Assembly: GCA_025965795.1 (NCBI GenBank)
Contig: JAOPWH010000256.1
Location: 1-64,000, forward strand
DNA length: 64,000 bases
Direction: 5' to 3'
Origin: Blastococcus sp.
Lineage (GTDB): Bacteria; Actinomycetota; Actinomycetes; Mycobacteriales; Geodermatophilaceae
The notes beneath the pieces are model-generated. The model was not told where the DNA came from. It was given only the letters and a program-made list of their open reading frames with translations, and searched no databases. Shown in pieces: positions 19,300-29,182 of this stretch (position 1 is its first letter; each line of letters begins with the position of its first letter). The translations under genes were made by a program, and so were the position numbers.

Positions 19300-20640
19300 T
19301 CAGCCGACGGCAGCCGCCGTCGCCACGTCGAACGCGAGCAGGACGTCGTCGCCGGCCAGGAAGACCGACCGGTTGACGAGGCCGATGCCGGCAGCCACGC
19401 GGTCCACGCCGAGCGGCCCGACCGCCTCGATCCCCGAACCGATGATCGTCGGCGACATCGAGACGACGACCCGGTCGACCATTCGCGCACGGAGCATCGA
19501 GGTGAGCACCCGCCCTCCGCCCTCGACCAGCAGCGACGCGATCCCGAGGGAACGCAGCAGGCGCAGGACGTCGTCGACCCGCAGTCCCTCGGGCCCCGGG
19601 GGGACGTCGCGCACCGTGGCACCGGTCGCCACCAGGGCACGCCGGCGGGCGGGATCGGCGTCGGGCCGGCAGAGCACGACGGTCGCGGCGTCCTCGGACA
19701 GGACCTTGGCGGTGAGGGGGGTGCGCAGGGTGGAGTCCAGGACCACGCGCATCGGCGAGGCCCCCGGAACCATCCGCACGGTGAGCTGGGGATCGTCGTG
19801 GAGCAGCGTGTTCGCTCCGACGAGGACCGCGTCGACGCCGGCGCGCATGGCGTGCGACACCCGCCGCTCCGCCTCTCCGCTGATCCATCTCGCGTCGCCG
19901 GTGCGCGTCGCGATCCGGCCGTCGAGCGTCTGGGCGTACTTCAGCACGACGTTCGGCCGGTCGGTCCGGGGCTGCAGGGAGCCGAGCAGGGCGCCGACGT
20001 CGACCGGCTCGACCGGAACCTCGGTCAGCGGTGCCCCGGTCGACCGGAGGTGGCCGAGCCGCACCTGCTTGGTCTGGAGATAGCCGCGGTCGTGCCGGTT
20101 CGCGGCGGTGCCCAGCGGCCGGAGCGACTCCACCTCGACGCCGTGCTGCCGCAGGCCCACTGCCTTGTCCGGATTGTTCGTCAGCAGCCGGACCGATCGA
20201 ACCCCGAGGGAGGCCAGGACGGCGGCCCCGTCGCCGTAGTCCCGCAGGTCGGCGGAGAGGCCGAGCCGCAGGTTGGCGTCCACGGTGTCCGCGCCGGCGT
20301 CCTGCTCGACGTAGGCACGGAGCTTGTCGACCAGACCGATACCTCGTCCTTCGTGACCGCTGAGGTAGAGGACGACCCCGCGACCCTCGGCGGCCACCGT
20401 GCGAAGCGCCGAGCGGAGCTGCAGCCCGCAGTCGCAGCGGAGCGAGCCGATCGCGTCGCCGGTCAGGCACTCGGAGTGCAGGCGGGTGAGCACGGAGAGC
20501 CCGGCGCCGATCTCGCCGAAAACCAGGGCGAGGTGCACGTGTCCGGTGGAGCTCTCGAACGCCCGTGCCCGGAACTCGCCGTACGGGGTCGGGATCGGGG
20601 CGGAGGCCACCTCCAGCGGCGGTGACAGTGCAGCATCCAT
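19300..20640 (-). CDS. Bifunctional GTP cyclohydrolase II - RibD-type reductase
   Basis: [21 protein letters not shown] (C-x10-C-x-C zinc motif), [16 protein letters not shown]-terminal [25 protein letters not shown]...[14 protein letters not shown]. Confidence 0.9.
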   Translation of the reverse strand: MDAALSPPLEVASAPIPTPYGEFRARAFESSTGHVHLALVFGEIGAGLSVLTRLHSECLTGDAIGSLRCDCGLQLRSALRTVAAEGRGVVLYLSGHEGRGIGLVDKLRAYVEQDAGADTVDANLRLGLSADLRDYGDGAAVLASLGVRSVRLLTNNPDKAVGLRQHGVEVESLRPLGTAANRHDRGYLQTKQVRLGHLRSTGAPLTEVPVEPVDVGALLGSLQPRTDRPNVVLKYAQTLDGRIATRTGDARWISGEAERRVSHAMRAGVDAVLVGANTLLHDDPQLTVRMVPGASPMRVVLDSTLRTPLTAKVLSEDAATVVLCRPDADPARRRALVATGATVRDVPPGPEGLRVDDVLRLLRSLGIASLLVEGGGRVLTSMLRARMVDRVVVSMSPTIIGSGIEAVGPLGVDRVAAGIGLVNRSVFLAGDDVLLAFDVATAAAVG

Positions 20641-20740
20641 CCGCCGGGCTCCTCGCTGCCGCGCCAACCGGGGGCTCTGCACGCTACCGTCACGCACCCG
20701 CGGCCAGCCGGGTTCACGCGACCGGGGAGGGAGAACGGCG

Positions 20741-21724
20741 ATGAGTGCCCGCCGGCTGGTGTTCCTGGCCCCGGGGCAGGTCGACGTCGAGGCCGTGGAC
20801 CTGCCCGCCCTGGAGCCGGGCCGGCTGCTGGTGCGCACGCTGTATTCGGGCATCAGCACCGGTACCGAGCTGCTCGCCTACCGGGGGCTGCTCGACCCTG
20901 AGCTCGCGATCGACGAGCGGATCGGGTCGCTGGGGGGCACCTTCCGCTATCCCTTCCCGTACGGCTACAGCTGCGTCGGCGACGTCGAGCGTTCGGCCGG
21001 CTCGGTGGCACCCGGAACGCTGGTCTTCGCCTTCCACCCCCACCAGGACCGGTTCGTGGTCGGCGAGGACGACGTCGTCGTCCTCCCTCCGGGCACCGCT
21101 CCCCGCCTGGCCACGTTGCTCCCGTTCGCCGAGACCGCACTGCAGCTCAGCCTCGACGCGGGACCCGTGGCCCAGGAGACCGTCGCGGTGCTCGGCCTGG
21201 GCGTGGTCGGCGTGCTCACGGCGCTGCTGCTGCAGCGTGCCGGCGCGACCGTGGTGGCGGCCGACCCGTCCGCGGAACGCCGTTCGCTGGCGGCCTCGCT
21301 GGGCGTCCCGGCGGTGGACCCCGGGGAATTGCCGTTCCGCCTGCCCTCCCAAGGAGTGCCACTGGTCCTGGAGCTCTCCGGCACCCCTTCCGCGCTCGCC
21401 GGAGGGCTGGACCTGCTCGCGCACGAGGGCACGGCACTGGTGGGGTCCTGGTACGGCAGCCAGCAGATCGAGCTGCCGCTCGGGGGCGCGTTCCACCGCC
21501 GCCGGCTGACGATCCGCAGCAGCCAGGTGAGCTCGATCCCCGCGGCTCTCGGCGCTCGCTGGGACGTTCCCCGTCGGCGGCAGGTGGCCGTCGGTCTCCT
21601 GGGCGAGCTCCCGCTGTCCGCGCTGGCCACGACCGAGTTCGCCTTCGAGGAGGCGGCCGCTGCGTACCGGTCGCTGGACGCGCGCGAGGCGGGTGTGGTC
21701 CACGTCGCGCTCAGCTATGAATAG
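20741..21724 (+). CDS. MDR-family zinc-type alcohol dehydrogenase
   Basis: [42 protein letters not shown]. Confidence 0.85.
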   Translation: MSARRLVFLAPGQVDVEAVDLPALEPGRLLVRTLYSGISTGTELLAYRGLLDPELAIDERIGSLGGTFRYPFPYGYSCVGDVERSAGSVAPGTLVFAFHPHQDRFVVGEDDVVVLPPGTAPRLATLLPFAETALQLSLDAGPVAQETVAVLGLGVVGVLTALLLQRAGATVVAADPSAERRSLAASLGVPAVDPGELPFRLPSQGVPLVLELSGTPSALAGGLDLLAHEGTALVGSWYGSQQIELPLGGAFHRRRLTIRSSQVSSIPAALGARWDVPRRRQVAVGLLGELPLSALATTEFAFEEAAAAYRSLDAREAGVVHVALSYE

Positions 21725-22097
21725 CGGCGTGTACGAGACGGGGACGGCGCTGTCGGTTCGGGCCTTCCACGTCATGCCGGGCATGCCGCCGCCCGAGGGC
21801 GAGCGGCACTCGCACGACTACCGGCTCGAGGTCGTCGCCAGCCGGGACGACCTCGACGAGCGGGGCATGGTCGTCGACCTCGACCTGCTGGACGGGGCGC
21901 TCCGGAACGCGGCGGCGCAGGTCGCGGACGCCGATCTCGAGGATGTCGTGGACGCCGGGGCCGTGACCGTGGAGGCGTTCGCCCGGTGGCTGCACGGCTC
22001 GCTGTCCGCCGCGCTGGGCGTACTGCCGGGCCTCACACTGGCGGTCCGGATCTGGGAGTCACCGGTCGCCTTCGGCGGCTACACCGGGGCGCCGTGA
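21717..22097 (+). CDS. 6-pyruvoyltetrahydropterin synthase / 6-carboxytetrahydropterin synthase-family protein (divergent)
   Basis: SVRAFHVMPGMPPPEGERHSHDYRLEVV...GMVVDLDLLDGAL...VRIWESPVAFGGY; overlaps upstream gene. Confidence 0.8.
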   Translation: MNSGVYETGTALSVRAFHVMPGMPPPEGERHSHDYRLEVVASRDDLDERGMVVDLDLLDGALRNAAAQVADADLEDVVDAGAVTVEAFARWLHGSLSAALGVLPGLTLAVRIWESPVAFGGYTGAP

Positions 22098-23266
22098 GTC
22101 CGATCGGGCGACGGCTCGCCCGTGCGGTCGTCGGACCGCTGCCCGTTGCGGTGGCCGATACGCTCCGCCGGTCACTGCACCCGGGCACCGGATGGACGCA
22201 CCCGGCACGAGTGCGGCGGGCCCTTCTGCGCGCTCTGTCCCGGGGCGGTATCCCCCGCGCGGTGTCGCGCTTCCGCCTGGTCGACGACGCGGATCTGGAG
22301 TTCCTCGCCGTCGACTCGCAGGTCCTCCAACAGCTCTACTGGTGCGGCGAAGCGGGCTGGGAGCCGGAGCTGCTGCCCTGGTGGCGCGCCTTCTGCCGCA
22401 CTTCGCGATCGGTGCTCGAACTCGGGACGAACGTCGGCTGGTTCGCGGTGCAGGGCGGCCGGGCGGCCCCGGGGGTCCGCTACGTCGCCGTGGAGCCGCA
22501 CCCCTTCTCGGCCGAGATCTGCCGGAGCCATCTGGCGCTCAACTCCGTGATGTCGGTGGAGGTCCTGGAGGCCGCGGCGGTCGCGGATCCGGCGGTCTCC
22601 TCGGTGCCCCTTCTCGTCCCGGCCGACCAGGCAGCCACCCCGACGGTGGCTTTCCTGTCCATGGACACCGAGCTCCCGGCGGACATGGCGGCCGACATCG
22701 GCGCCGCGCTCGACGTGCCGGCCGTCGACGTCCGCACGCTGCTCGACGGCGTCGACCTGATCAAGATGGACGTCGAGGGGCAGGAGCACGTGCTGCTCGG
22801 CGCCATGCGCGCGCACCTGCATGCCACGCGACCGACCCTGTTCGTGGAGGTCCTGGCCGGAACCCCGCAGCTGCGCGCCCTCCTCGCCGAGCTCTGCGCG
22901 ACCGAGGGCTACCGCTGCTACGCGTTGAGCAGACAGGGGCCCGTCGAGCTCGACGGCGACCAGTTGGCCGTCGCCCGGCTGATGGACGAGTACGGCTGCC
23001 AGGACGTCCTTCTCTGCGCCGGGGTCCTACCCGGTCCGGCGACGCCGGCCGGTGCGCAGGGCGGGCCCGGTCCGGCGGTGGGGCATCACGCCGCGCTGCC
23101 GTCCGTCACCCGTTCCAGGAGGAAGAAGCTGACCGGCACCCGTGTCGGGCCGATCGCCAGATACGCCTTGCCCAGCAGCAGGTCGGCCGAGCCCGGCTCG
23201 AGCGCGACCACGTGGTCCCGGATGGACCGGGTGACGCCGAACCGCGGATTCTCAGGGACGTCGTAG
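22094..23266 (+). CDS. FkbM-family SAM-dependent methyltransferase
   Basis: SVLELGTNVGWFAVQGG...VAVEPHP...DLIKMDVEGQEHVLLGAM; GTGA overlap with PTPS gene. Confidence 0.85.
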   Translation: MSPIGRRLARAVVGPLPVAVADTLRRSLHPGTGWTHPARVRRALLRALSRGGIPRAVSRFRLVDDADLEFLAVDSQVLQQLYWCGEAGWEPELLPWWRAFCRTSRSVLELGTNVGWFAVQGGRAAPGVRYVAVEPHPFSAEICRSHLALNSVMSVEVLEAAAVADPAVSSVPLLVPADQAATPTVAFLSMDTELPADMAADIGAALDVPAVDVRTLLDGVDLIKMDVEGQEHVLLGAMRAHLHATRPTLFVEVLAGTPQLRALLAELCATEGYRCYALSRQGPVELDGDQLAVARLMDEYGCQDVLLCAGVLPGPATPAGAQGGPGPAVGHHAALPSVTRSRRKKLTGTRVGPIARYALPSSRSAEPGSSATTWSRMDRVTPNRGFSGTS

Positions 23267-23634
23267 TCGAACAGCAGGCTCCCCCGGTCCGCGCCCCCCG
23301 GCGCCAGGCCGACGACCTCGACCCGGAAGAAGCCGAAGCGCCTGGGCGCCCCGGCCGAGGGCAGCGGCTGCCACTCGCCGTCGAGGCCCGACTGACGCAC
23401 CGGGATGTTGTGGCCGAGCACCGTCTCGCCGGCCGACTCGAAGCCCTTGAGGAACGTCCGGATGCGCAGCGCCTCGGCCCAGGCAGGACAGTTGTAGCCG
23501 AGGTAACGGGACCCGACGAGCGCCGACGGCGCCGGAGCCGCGCATCCAGCGAAGACGCGCTCGAGATCGGGCCGCGACCGGCGGGCGAGCCGGCGGAAGT
23601 GCTCGGACGCCCGCAGGGACGCATCACCGGCCAT
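23086..23634 (-). CDS. Conserved hypothetical protein encoded with GMC oxidoreductase
   Basis: MAGDASLRASEHFRRLARRSRPDLERVFAGC...; start overlaps GMC stop. Confidence 0.6.
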   Translation of the reverse strand: MAGDASLRASEHFRRLARRSRPDLERVFAGCAAPAPSALVGSRYLGYNCPAWAEALRIRTFLKGFESAGETVLGHNIPVRQSGLDGEWQPLPSAGAPRRFGFFRVEVVGLAPGGADRGSLLFDYDVPENPRFGVTRSIRDHVVALEPGSADLLLGKAYLAIGPTRVPVSFFLLERVTDGSAA

Positions 23635-25162
23635 GGCGCCGCCACTTCTCCAGCAGCTCCTCGGCATTCCGGATGGCCAGTGCCACGATCGTCTCCATCG
23701 GATTGATCCCGACCGGTCCCGGGAAGAGGCCGGCGTCGGCGACGTACAGCCCGGTCGCGCCGTGGAACTCGCCGAAACTCGACACGACCGCCTGTCGCGC
23801 ATCGTCTCCCATCCGCGTCGTCCCCATGAGGTGCACGGTGAAGAGGTCCAGGTCGGACATGGCCACCGGTCCGGCGAGCACCGCGTCCAACTCGTGGGGG
23901 CTGCGGACCTCCGGGGCACCGCGCAGCGGCAGCAGCACGCGCCGGGCGCCGGCCGCGAGCAGGGTCTGCGCGGTGAGCGTGATCCCGCGGAGCGCGCGTC
24001 GGGCACCGGCGCCGTCCAGCTGGTAGCTGACCACCGGCCCGAGGCCCGGGACGGTTCGCACCCGGCCGGTCGTCGTGTCCTCGACCAGGCAGCCGGCGAT
24101 CACCATGCGGTCGTAGTCGGCCATCAGTTCGGCCAGCTCCGCTCCGTGGTGCGGCAGACCCAGGGTCACCAGGGCGGGCGGCAGGTTCGCGGCGGCCAGC
24201 AGGATGCCCTCGTCGATGAACTCGCGCACCTGGTAGGCCTGGTGAACTCCGTGCCAGCCGCGGACGGGCTCGTCGAAGATGCCGATCACCCGCGCGTTCG
24301 GGTGCAGGGTCAGGTTCCGCCCCAACCGGCCCGACGCCGAACGGAAGCCCGAGCGGCGGAGCAGTGCGGGACTCTGCACCGCGCCGCCGGCGGCCACCAC
24401 GACCGATGCGCGCACCCGCAGGGTCGGGCCGGGTGCCCGGTCCCGGCGTCGGAACCGGCCGACGACGCCGGTCGCCCGTTCGCCGTCCCGGGTGATGCGT
24501 TCGACCCGGCAGTCCGCGTACAGCCGGGCGCCGCGGTGCAGCGCCCGGGGCACGTTCGTGACCAGCATCGAGCGCTTGGCCCCGGTCGGGCAGCCCCAGA
24601 GGCAGGCGTTGCAGCCGCAGCAGTGCAGCTGGTTGCGCGTGTTCGGGATCAGCCTCCACCCCTGACGCTCGGCGCCGGCGCGGAACAGCTCGCTGTCCCG
24701 GCCGATCGACTCCGGATCCTGCGGGCCGACCGACAGGCGGCGTTCGACGCGCTCGAAGTAGGGGGCCATCACCTCCGGAGTGATCGCCCGCACGCCCTCG
24801 CGGGCCCAGCGTTGCAGCACCCGGTCCGGGGTGCGGAAGCTCATGCCGCCGTTCACGACGGTCGAGCCGCCGACGCACCGCCCCTCGGAGAAGGCGACGG
24901 GCGGCCGACCGAACGCCGTCTGCACACCGGCGTCCCGGTACAGGGTGCGCAGCGCCCGTGGGACGTCCATGGCGAAGGACGCGGTCGGGTGGTAGCCGCC
25001 CTCCTCCACCACGACGACGTCGAGTCCCCCGTCTGCCAGCTCGGCAGCCGTGGTCGCCCCACCGGCCCCGCTGCCGACGACGACCACGTCGCACTCGACC
25101 TCCAGGTCACCCGGCACGTCGTCTCCGGTGACCAGCCCCTTGGGCGCGACGACAGCGGTCAT
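23624..25162 (-). CDS. GMC-family oxidoreductase
   Basis: CDVVVVGSGAGGATTAAELADGGLDVVVVEEGG; CCGCNACLWGCPTGAK; GLYVADAGLFPGPVGINPMETIVALAIRNAE. Confidence 0.9.
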   Translation of the reverse strand: MTAVVAPKGLVTGDDVPGDLEVECDVVVVGSGAGGATTAAELADGGLDVVVVEEGGYHPTASFAMDVPRALRTLYRDAGVQTAFGRPPVAFSEGRCVGGSTVVNGGMSFRTPDRVLQRWAREGVRAITPEVMAPYFERVERRLSVGPQDPESIGRDSELFRAGAERQGWRLIPNTRNQLHCCGCNACLWGCPTGAKRSMLVTNVPRALHRGARLYADCRVERITRDGERATGVVGRFRRRDRAPGPTLRVRASVVVAAGGAVQSPALLRRSGFRSASGRLGRNLTLHPNARVIGIFDEPVRGWHGVHQAYQVREFIDEGILLAAANLPPALVTLGLPHHGAELAELMADYDRMVIAGCLVEDTTTGRVRTVPGLGPVVSYQLDGAGARRALRGITLTAQTLLAAGARRVLLPLRGAPEVRSPHELDAVLAGPVAMSDLDLFTVHLMGTTRMGDDARQAVVSSFGEFHGATGLYVADAGLFPGPVGINPMETIVALAIRNAEELLEKWRRHGR

Positions 25163-25167
25163 CGGTG

Positions 25168-25671
25168 TCAGGGACCGGTTCCTGGACCGTCGCCGAGGGC
25201 GAGCCGCTCCCCGAGACGGATCTGCTCGCCGTACCGCTCGGTGCGGCGCGACGCCGTCGCCCGGACGTACGCCGCGGGGTGGTACCCGAGCGCCTCCTCC
25301 ACCTGCGGCAGCGCGTAGTAGTGCAGCGTCAGCACCCCCTTCATCAGGATGAGCAGCGTCCGGGTCCGCCGGGAACCACGCGCCAGCCGTCGGTAACAGG
25401 CCTCCGCCCGGAACCGGTCCAGGTCGGCGAAACGCCGTCCGCGGCCTTCCGGGGTGAGCCGGGCCCGCTCGTCCAGCACGGTGAACGACATCAGGAGCAG
25501 CGCCCTGGTGCCGGGCGCCGTCGCGGCGAGGAACCGCTCCACGTCGGCGAGCACGTCGGTCCACACCGTGTCGAGAGGCGGGTCCGGCGGGCACACCACG
25601 CCCGCGAACGCGCGCAGCGTCCTCCGCTGACGCCGGGAGAGTGCGTGGTCGGGCTTCCGCACGCTGATCAA
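25168..25671 (-). CDS. Hypothetical protein, possible small/accessory subunit for the GMC oxidoreductase
   Basis: LSRRQRRTLRAFAGVVCPPDPPLD...LTLHYYALPQVEEALGYHP; 5 bp upstream of the GMC gene. Confidence 0.55.
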   Translation of the reverse strand: MISVRKPDHALSRRQRRTLRAFAGVVCPPDPPLDTVWTDVLADVERFLAATAPGTRALLLMSFTVLDERARLTPEGRGRRFADLDRFRAEACYRRLARGSRRTRTLLILMKGVLTLHYYALPQVEEALGYHPAAYVRATASRRTERYGEQIRLGERLALGDGPGTGP

Positions 25672-25730
25672 CGTCCCGCCTCGGTGCCACGACCGTCAAT
25701 CGGAACGCGCGCGGTCGGTACCGTCCAGCG

Positions 25731-26999
25731 GTGACCGCGGAGACGAACTGGGCCGGCAACTACTCCTACCGGGCCGAGCGGCTGCACCGGCCGACCACTC
25801 TCGAGCAGGTACAGGAGATCGTGTCCGCCGCCAGGTCCGTCCGCGTCCTCGGCTCGCGTCATTCCTTCACGGGGATCGCCGACTCCGCGGAGCTGATCTC
25901 CCTGGAGGCGGTGGCCTCAGCGGAGTCGGGGCTCGCCGGGATCGACGTCGATCTCGCGGCCGGCACCGTCTCCCTGGGCGGCGGGGTGAGGTACGGCGAG
26001 CTGGTGGACATCCTGCGGGACTCGGGCGCGGCGCTGCACAACCTGGCGTCCCTCCCGCACATCTCCGTCGCCGGGGCGGTCGCGACGGCCACTCACGGCT
26101 CGGGCACCGCCAACGGGAACCTGGCGACGGCCGTCGCGGCACTGGAGATGGTGACCTCCGACGGCGAGGTGGTGCGGACGTCCCGGGGCGATTCCGACTT
26201 CGACGGGATGGTCGTCGGACTGGGCGCGCTCGGTGCCGTCACCCGGCTGACGCTCGACATCCAGCCCGCGTTCGAGGTCGAGCAGCGGGTGTTCGAGGAC
26301 CTCTCCTGGGCGGCCCTGTACGAGCACTTCGACGAGATCGCCGCCTGCGGCTACAGCGTCAGCCTGTTCACGCTCTGGGGCGAGGACGTGTCGATGGTCT
26401 GGGTCAAGACCAGGACCGACACGGGCGCCGCGATCGAGGGCGACCTCTTCGGCGCCGTGCCGGCAACCGTGGACCGGAACCCGGTCGTCGGCCTGGACCC
26501 GACCGCGTGCACCCCGCAGCTGGGTCGACCAGGTCTCTGGTCGGACCGGCTCCCCCACTTCCGGATGGGCTTCACGCCCAGTGCCGGCGACGAGCTCCAG
26601 TCCGAGTACCTGCTCCCCTCCGACCGCGCCGTCGAGGCGATCGAGGCGGTCCGTGCCCTCGCCCCGAGGATCGCGCCGCTCCTGCTGACGTGTGAGATCC
26701 GGACGATCGCCGCCGACCGGCTGTGGATGAGCACCGCCTACGACCGGAACAGCGTCGCCCTCCACTTCACCTGGCGACCGGCCGCCGCTGCGGTGGCCGA
26801 CGTGCTGGTCGACCTGGAACGGGCTCTCGCGCCGTTCTCGGCGCGCCCGCACTGGGGCAAGGTCTTCGGTGCCGACGCCGCCACGATCGCGCCGCTGTAC
26901 GAGCGGCACGCGTCCTTCGTCGACCTCGTCGAGCGGCTCGACCCCCGCGGCGCCTTCCGGAACGCCTGGCTCGAGCACCACCTCCTCGGGGCCGGCTGA
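25731..26999 (+). CDS. FAD-linked sugar-lactone/alditol oxidase-like protein
   Basis: [51 protein letters not shown]-terminal HWGKVF. Confidence 0.9.
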   Translation: MTAETNWAGNYSYRAERLHRPTTLEQVQEIVSAARSVRVLGSRHSFTGIADSAELISLEAVASAESGLAGIDVDLAAGTVSLGGGVRYGELVDILRDSGAALHNLASLPHISVAGAVATATHGSGTANGNLATAVAALEMVTSDGEVVRTSRGDSDFDGMVVGLGALGAVTRLTLDIQPAFEVEQRVFEDLSWAALYEHFDEIAACGYSVSLFTLWGEDVSMVWVKTRTDTGAAIEGDLFGAVPATVDRNPVVGLDPTACTPQLGRPGLWSDRLPHFRMGFTPSAGDELQSEYLLPSDRAVEAIEAVRALAPRIAPLLLTCEIRTIAADRLWMSTAYDRNSVALHFTWRPAAAAVADVLVDLERALAPFSARPHWGKVFGADAATIAPLYERHASFVDLVERLDPRGAFRNAWLEHHLLGAG

Positions 27000-27055
27000 T
27001 CCGGCCCCCTCGCGACCGGCGGACGGGTTCCCGAGCCGGACGTACCCTCGATCGC

Positions 27056-28519
27056 GTGAGCGTCGCACCCGCACCCACCGTCCCCCTCGGCGACCGCTTC
27101 GCCCGCGAGCTCCCGGAGATGGCCCGGCCCTGGCGGGCCGAAGACGCTCCCGATCCGAAGCTCCTCGTGCTCAACGAGCCGCTGGCAACGGAGCTCGGCC
27201 TCGACCCCGGCTTCCTGCGGAGCGCCGACGGGCTGCGTCTGCTCGTCGGCGCTGCCGTCCCCGACGGGGCCTCCCCCGTGGCGCAGGCCTATGCGGGCCA
27301 TCAGTTCGGGGGGTTCGTCCCGCGCCTCGGCGACGGCCGCGCACTCCTGCTCGGTGAGCTCGTCGGCGCCGACGGCTGCCTGCACGACCTGCACCTCAAG
27401 GGCTCGGGGCGCACGCCGTTCGCCCGCGGGGGCGACGGCCTGGCCGCGGTGGGTCCGATGCTGCGCGAGTACGTCGTCAGCGAGGCGATGGCCGCCCTCG
27501 GCGTCCCGACCACCCGCTCCCTCGCCGTGGTGGCCACTGGCCGTGAGGTGTACCGGGAGACCCCGTTGCCCGGCGCCGTGCTCGCGCGGGTGGCGAGCAG
27601 CCACCTGCGGGTCGGGAGCTTCCAGTACGCCAGGGCCACGGACGACGTCGACCTCCTTCGGCGGCTGGCCGACCACGCGATCTCACGTCACCACCCCGGG
27701 GCCGCGGGCGCCGAGCGTCCCTACCTCGCACTGTTCGATGCCGTGGTCGCCGCCCAGGCATCGCTCGTGGCCCGGTGGATGCTGGTGGGGTTCGTCCACG
27801 GCGTCATGAACACCGACAACATGACGATCTCGGGCGAGACCATCGACTACGGGCCGTGCGCCTTCCTGGACGCGTTCGACCCCACCACGGTCTACAGCTC
27901 GATCGACTCGGGCGGGCGGTATGCCTACGGCAACCAGCCGGTCGTTGCCGAGTGGAACCTCGCCCGGCTCGCGGAGGCCCTCCTGCCGTTGATCGACGAC
28001 GAGCAGGAGCGGGCGGTGACACTGGCCGTGGAGTCGCTCGGTGCGTTCCGACCGCGGTACAGCGACGCCTGGTCAGCCGGTATGCGGGCCAAGCTCGGCC
28101 TGCCGGAGGGCCTCGACGACGCCGTGGCCTCGGCCCTGGTCGACGAGGTGCTCACCCTCCTGCGGGCCGACCGCGTCGATCACACCTCCTTCTTCCGCGG
28201 GCTCGCCGCGGTCGCCCGCGGCGACGGCGAGACCACGCGGAACCTGTTCCTCGACCTCGCGGGGTTCGACGGCTGGGTGGCACGGTGGCGCGCCCTCGAT
28301 CCGGACGCCGACGGGATGGACCGGGTCAATCCGGTCTACATCCCGCGCAACCACCTCGTGGAGGAGGCACTGGAGGCGGCGACCGCAGGGAACCTGAATC
28401 CGCTCGGACGGCTCCTGGACGCGGTGTCCGACCCGTACACCCGACGTCCTGGCCTGGAGCGCTACGCAGCCCCGGCCCCCGAGGACTTCGGCGCGTACCG
28501 GACCTTCTGCGGAACCTGA
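27056..28519 (+). CDS. selO: SelO/YdiU (UPF0061) protein adenylyltransferase
   Basis: [82 protein letters not shown]. Confidence 0.95.
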   Translation: MSVAPAPTVPLGDRFARELPEMARPWRAEDAPDPKLLVLNEPLATELGLDPGFLRSADGLRLLVGAAVPDGASPVAQAYAGHQFGGFVPRLGDGRALLLGELVGADGCLHDLHLKGSGRTPFARGGDGLAAVGPMLREYVVSEAMAALGVPTTRSLAVVATGREVYRETPLPGAVLARVASSHLRVGSFQYARATDDVDLLRRLADHAISRHHPGAAGAERPYLALFDAVVAAQASLVARWMLVGFVHGVMNTDNMTISGETIDYGPCAFLDAFDPTTVYSSIDSGGRYAYGNQPVVAEWNLARLAEALLPLIDDEQERAVTLAVESLGAFRPRYSDAWSAGMRAKLGLPEGLDDAVASALVDEVLTLLRADRVDHTSFFRGLAAVARGDGETTRNLFLDLAGFDGWVARWRALDPDADGMDRVNPVYIPRNHLVEEALEAATAGNLNPLGRLLDAVSDPYTRRPGLERYAAPAPEDFGAYRTFCGT

Positions 28520-28558
28520 CGCCTCCGGGGTGCCGGCGGTTCCGCCGCGGACGTGCCA

Positions 28559-28597
28559 CGGCCCCGGCGCGGGGGTTCTACGGCCACGCCGGGGCCG
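28559..28597. terminator. Hairpin downstream of selO
   Basis: CGGCCCCGGCG ... CGCCGGGGCCG perfect 11-bp arms. Confidence 0.6.
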
Positions 28598-28813
28598 GCT
28601 GACGGCGCAATTCCCCTGGAGGCGCCGGGCAAACGCGACCACCGGAAGTTGGCGAGCAGGGCCCACCCGAGGAGCACCCCGGGGCCCCGCCCGGATCCAG
28701 GATGCGGCCCGTGGGCCTCCTCCGCAAGCGGGTTCGAAGACTCCGCCGTCCCGTTCCGCGCGTTTCCGGGGCCGGGCGTTCCGACGCGTCCCGGATCTGC
28801 CGATGAGACAGAC

Positions 28814-29119
28814 ATGCGCTCCAGGTCTCTCGCCGCCACTCTCGCTGTCCTCACCGCCGGCCTCACCGCCGGGGCCGTCCTGCACCGGCGCGCCGACCAT
28901 CGGCCGCCTGCGCCCGCGGTCGCCCGGACCGACGTCCTTCCGGACACCGACGGCGTCGTACTGCCGTTCGCGCGCCCGGTCGCAGCCGCACCCGTCCCGG
29001 CGAAGTCGGCGTCGCCGGCGCGCTGTGGTGACGGCGGCGGCCTGACGAAGGCAGGCGCACCGTGCGCCGCCCGTGCGACGACGGCCGGTCGCTGCCACCA
29101 CCACCGGCTCGCCGCCTGA
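28814..29119 (+). CDS. Small secreted protein with C-terminal CxxxxxLTKxGxPC..C..H-type motif
   Basis: Signal-like N-terminus MRSRSLAATLAVLTAGLTAGAVL; C-terminal RCGDGGGLTKAGAPCAARATTAGRCHHH. Confidence 0.55.
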   Translation: MRSRSLAATLAVLTAGLTAGAVLHRRADHRPPAPAVARTDVLPDTDGVVLPFARPVAAAPVPAKSASPARCGDGGGLTKAGAPCAARATTAGRCHHHRLAA

Positions 29120-29182
29120 CGGCTGCTGGCCCGCGCATCCTGCTGCTCGGCCGGCCCGCCGGGTCGAGCCCGGGCGCTGGGC

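Noticed and set aside
23106-25094. 662-aa minus-strand ORF
   Set aside because: Alternative frame of the GMC operon; low-complexity Arg/Gly-rich.
28640-28760. GGTTCGAA T-loop-like sequence upstream of the small secreted gene
   Set aside because: No matching acceptor stem or cloverleaf; not a tRNA.
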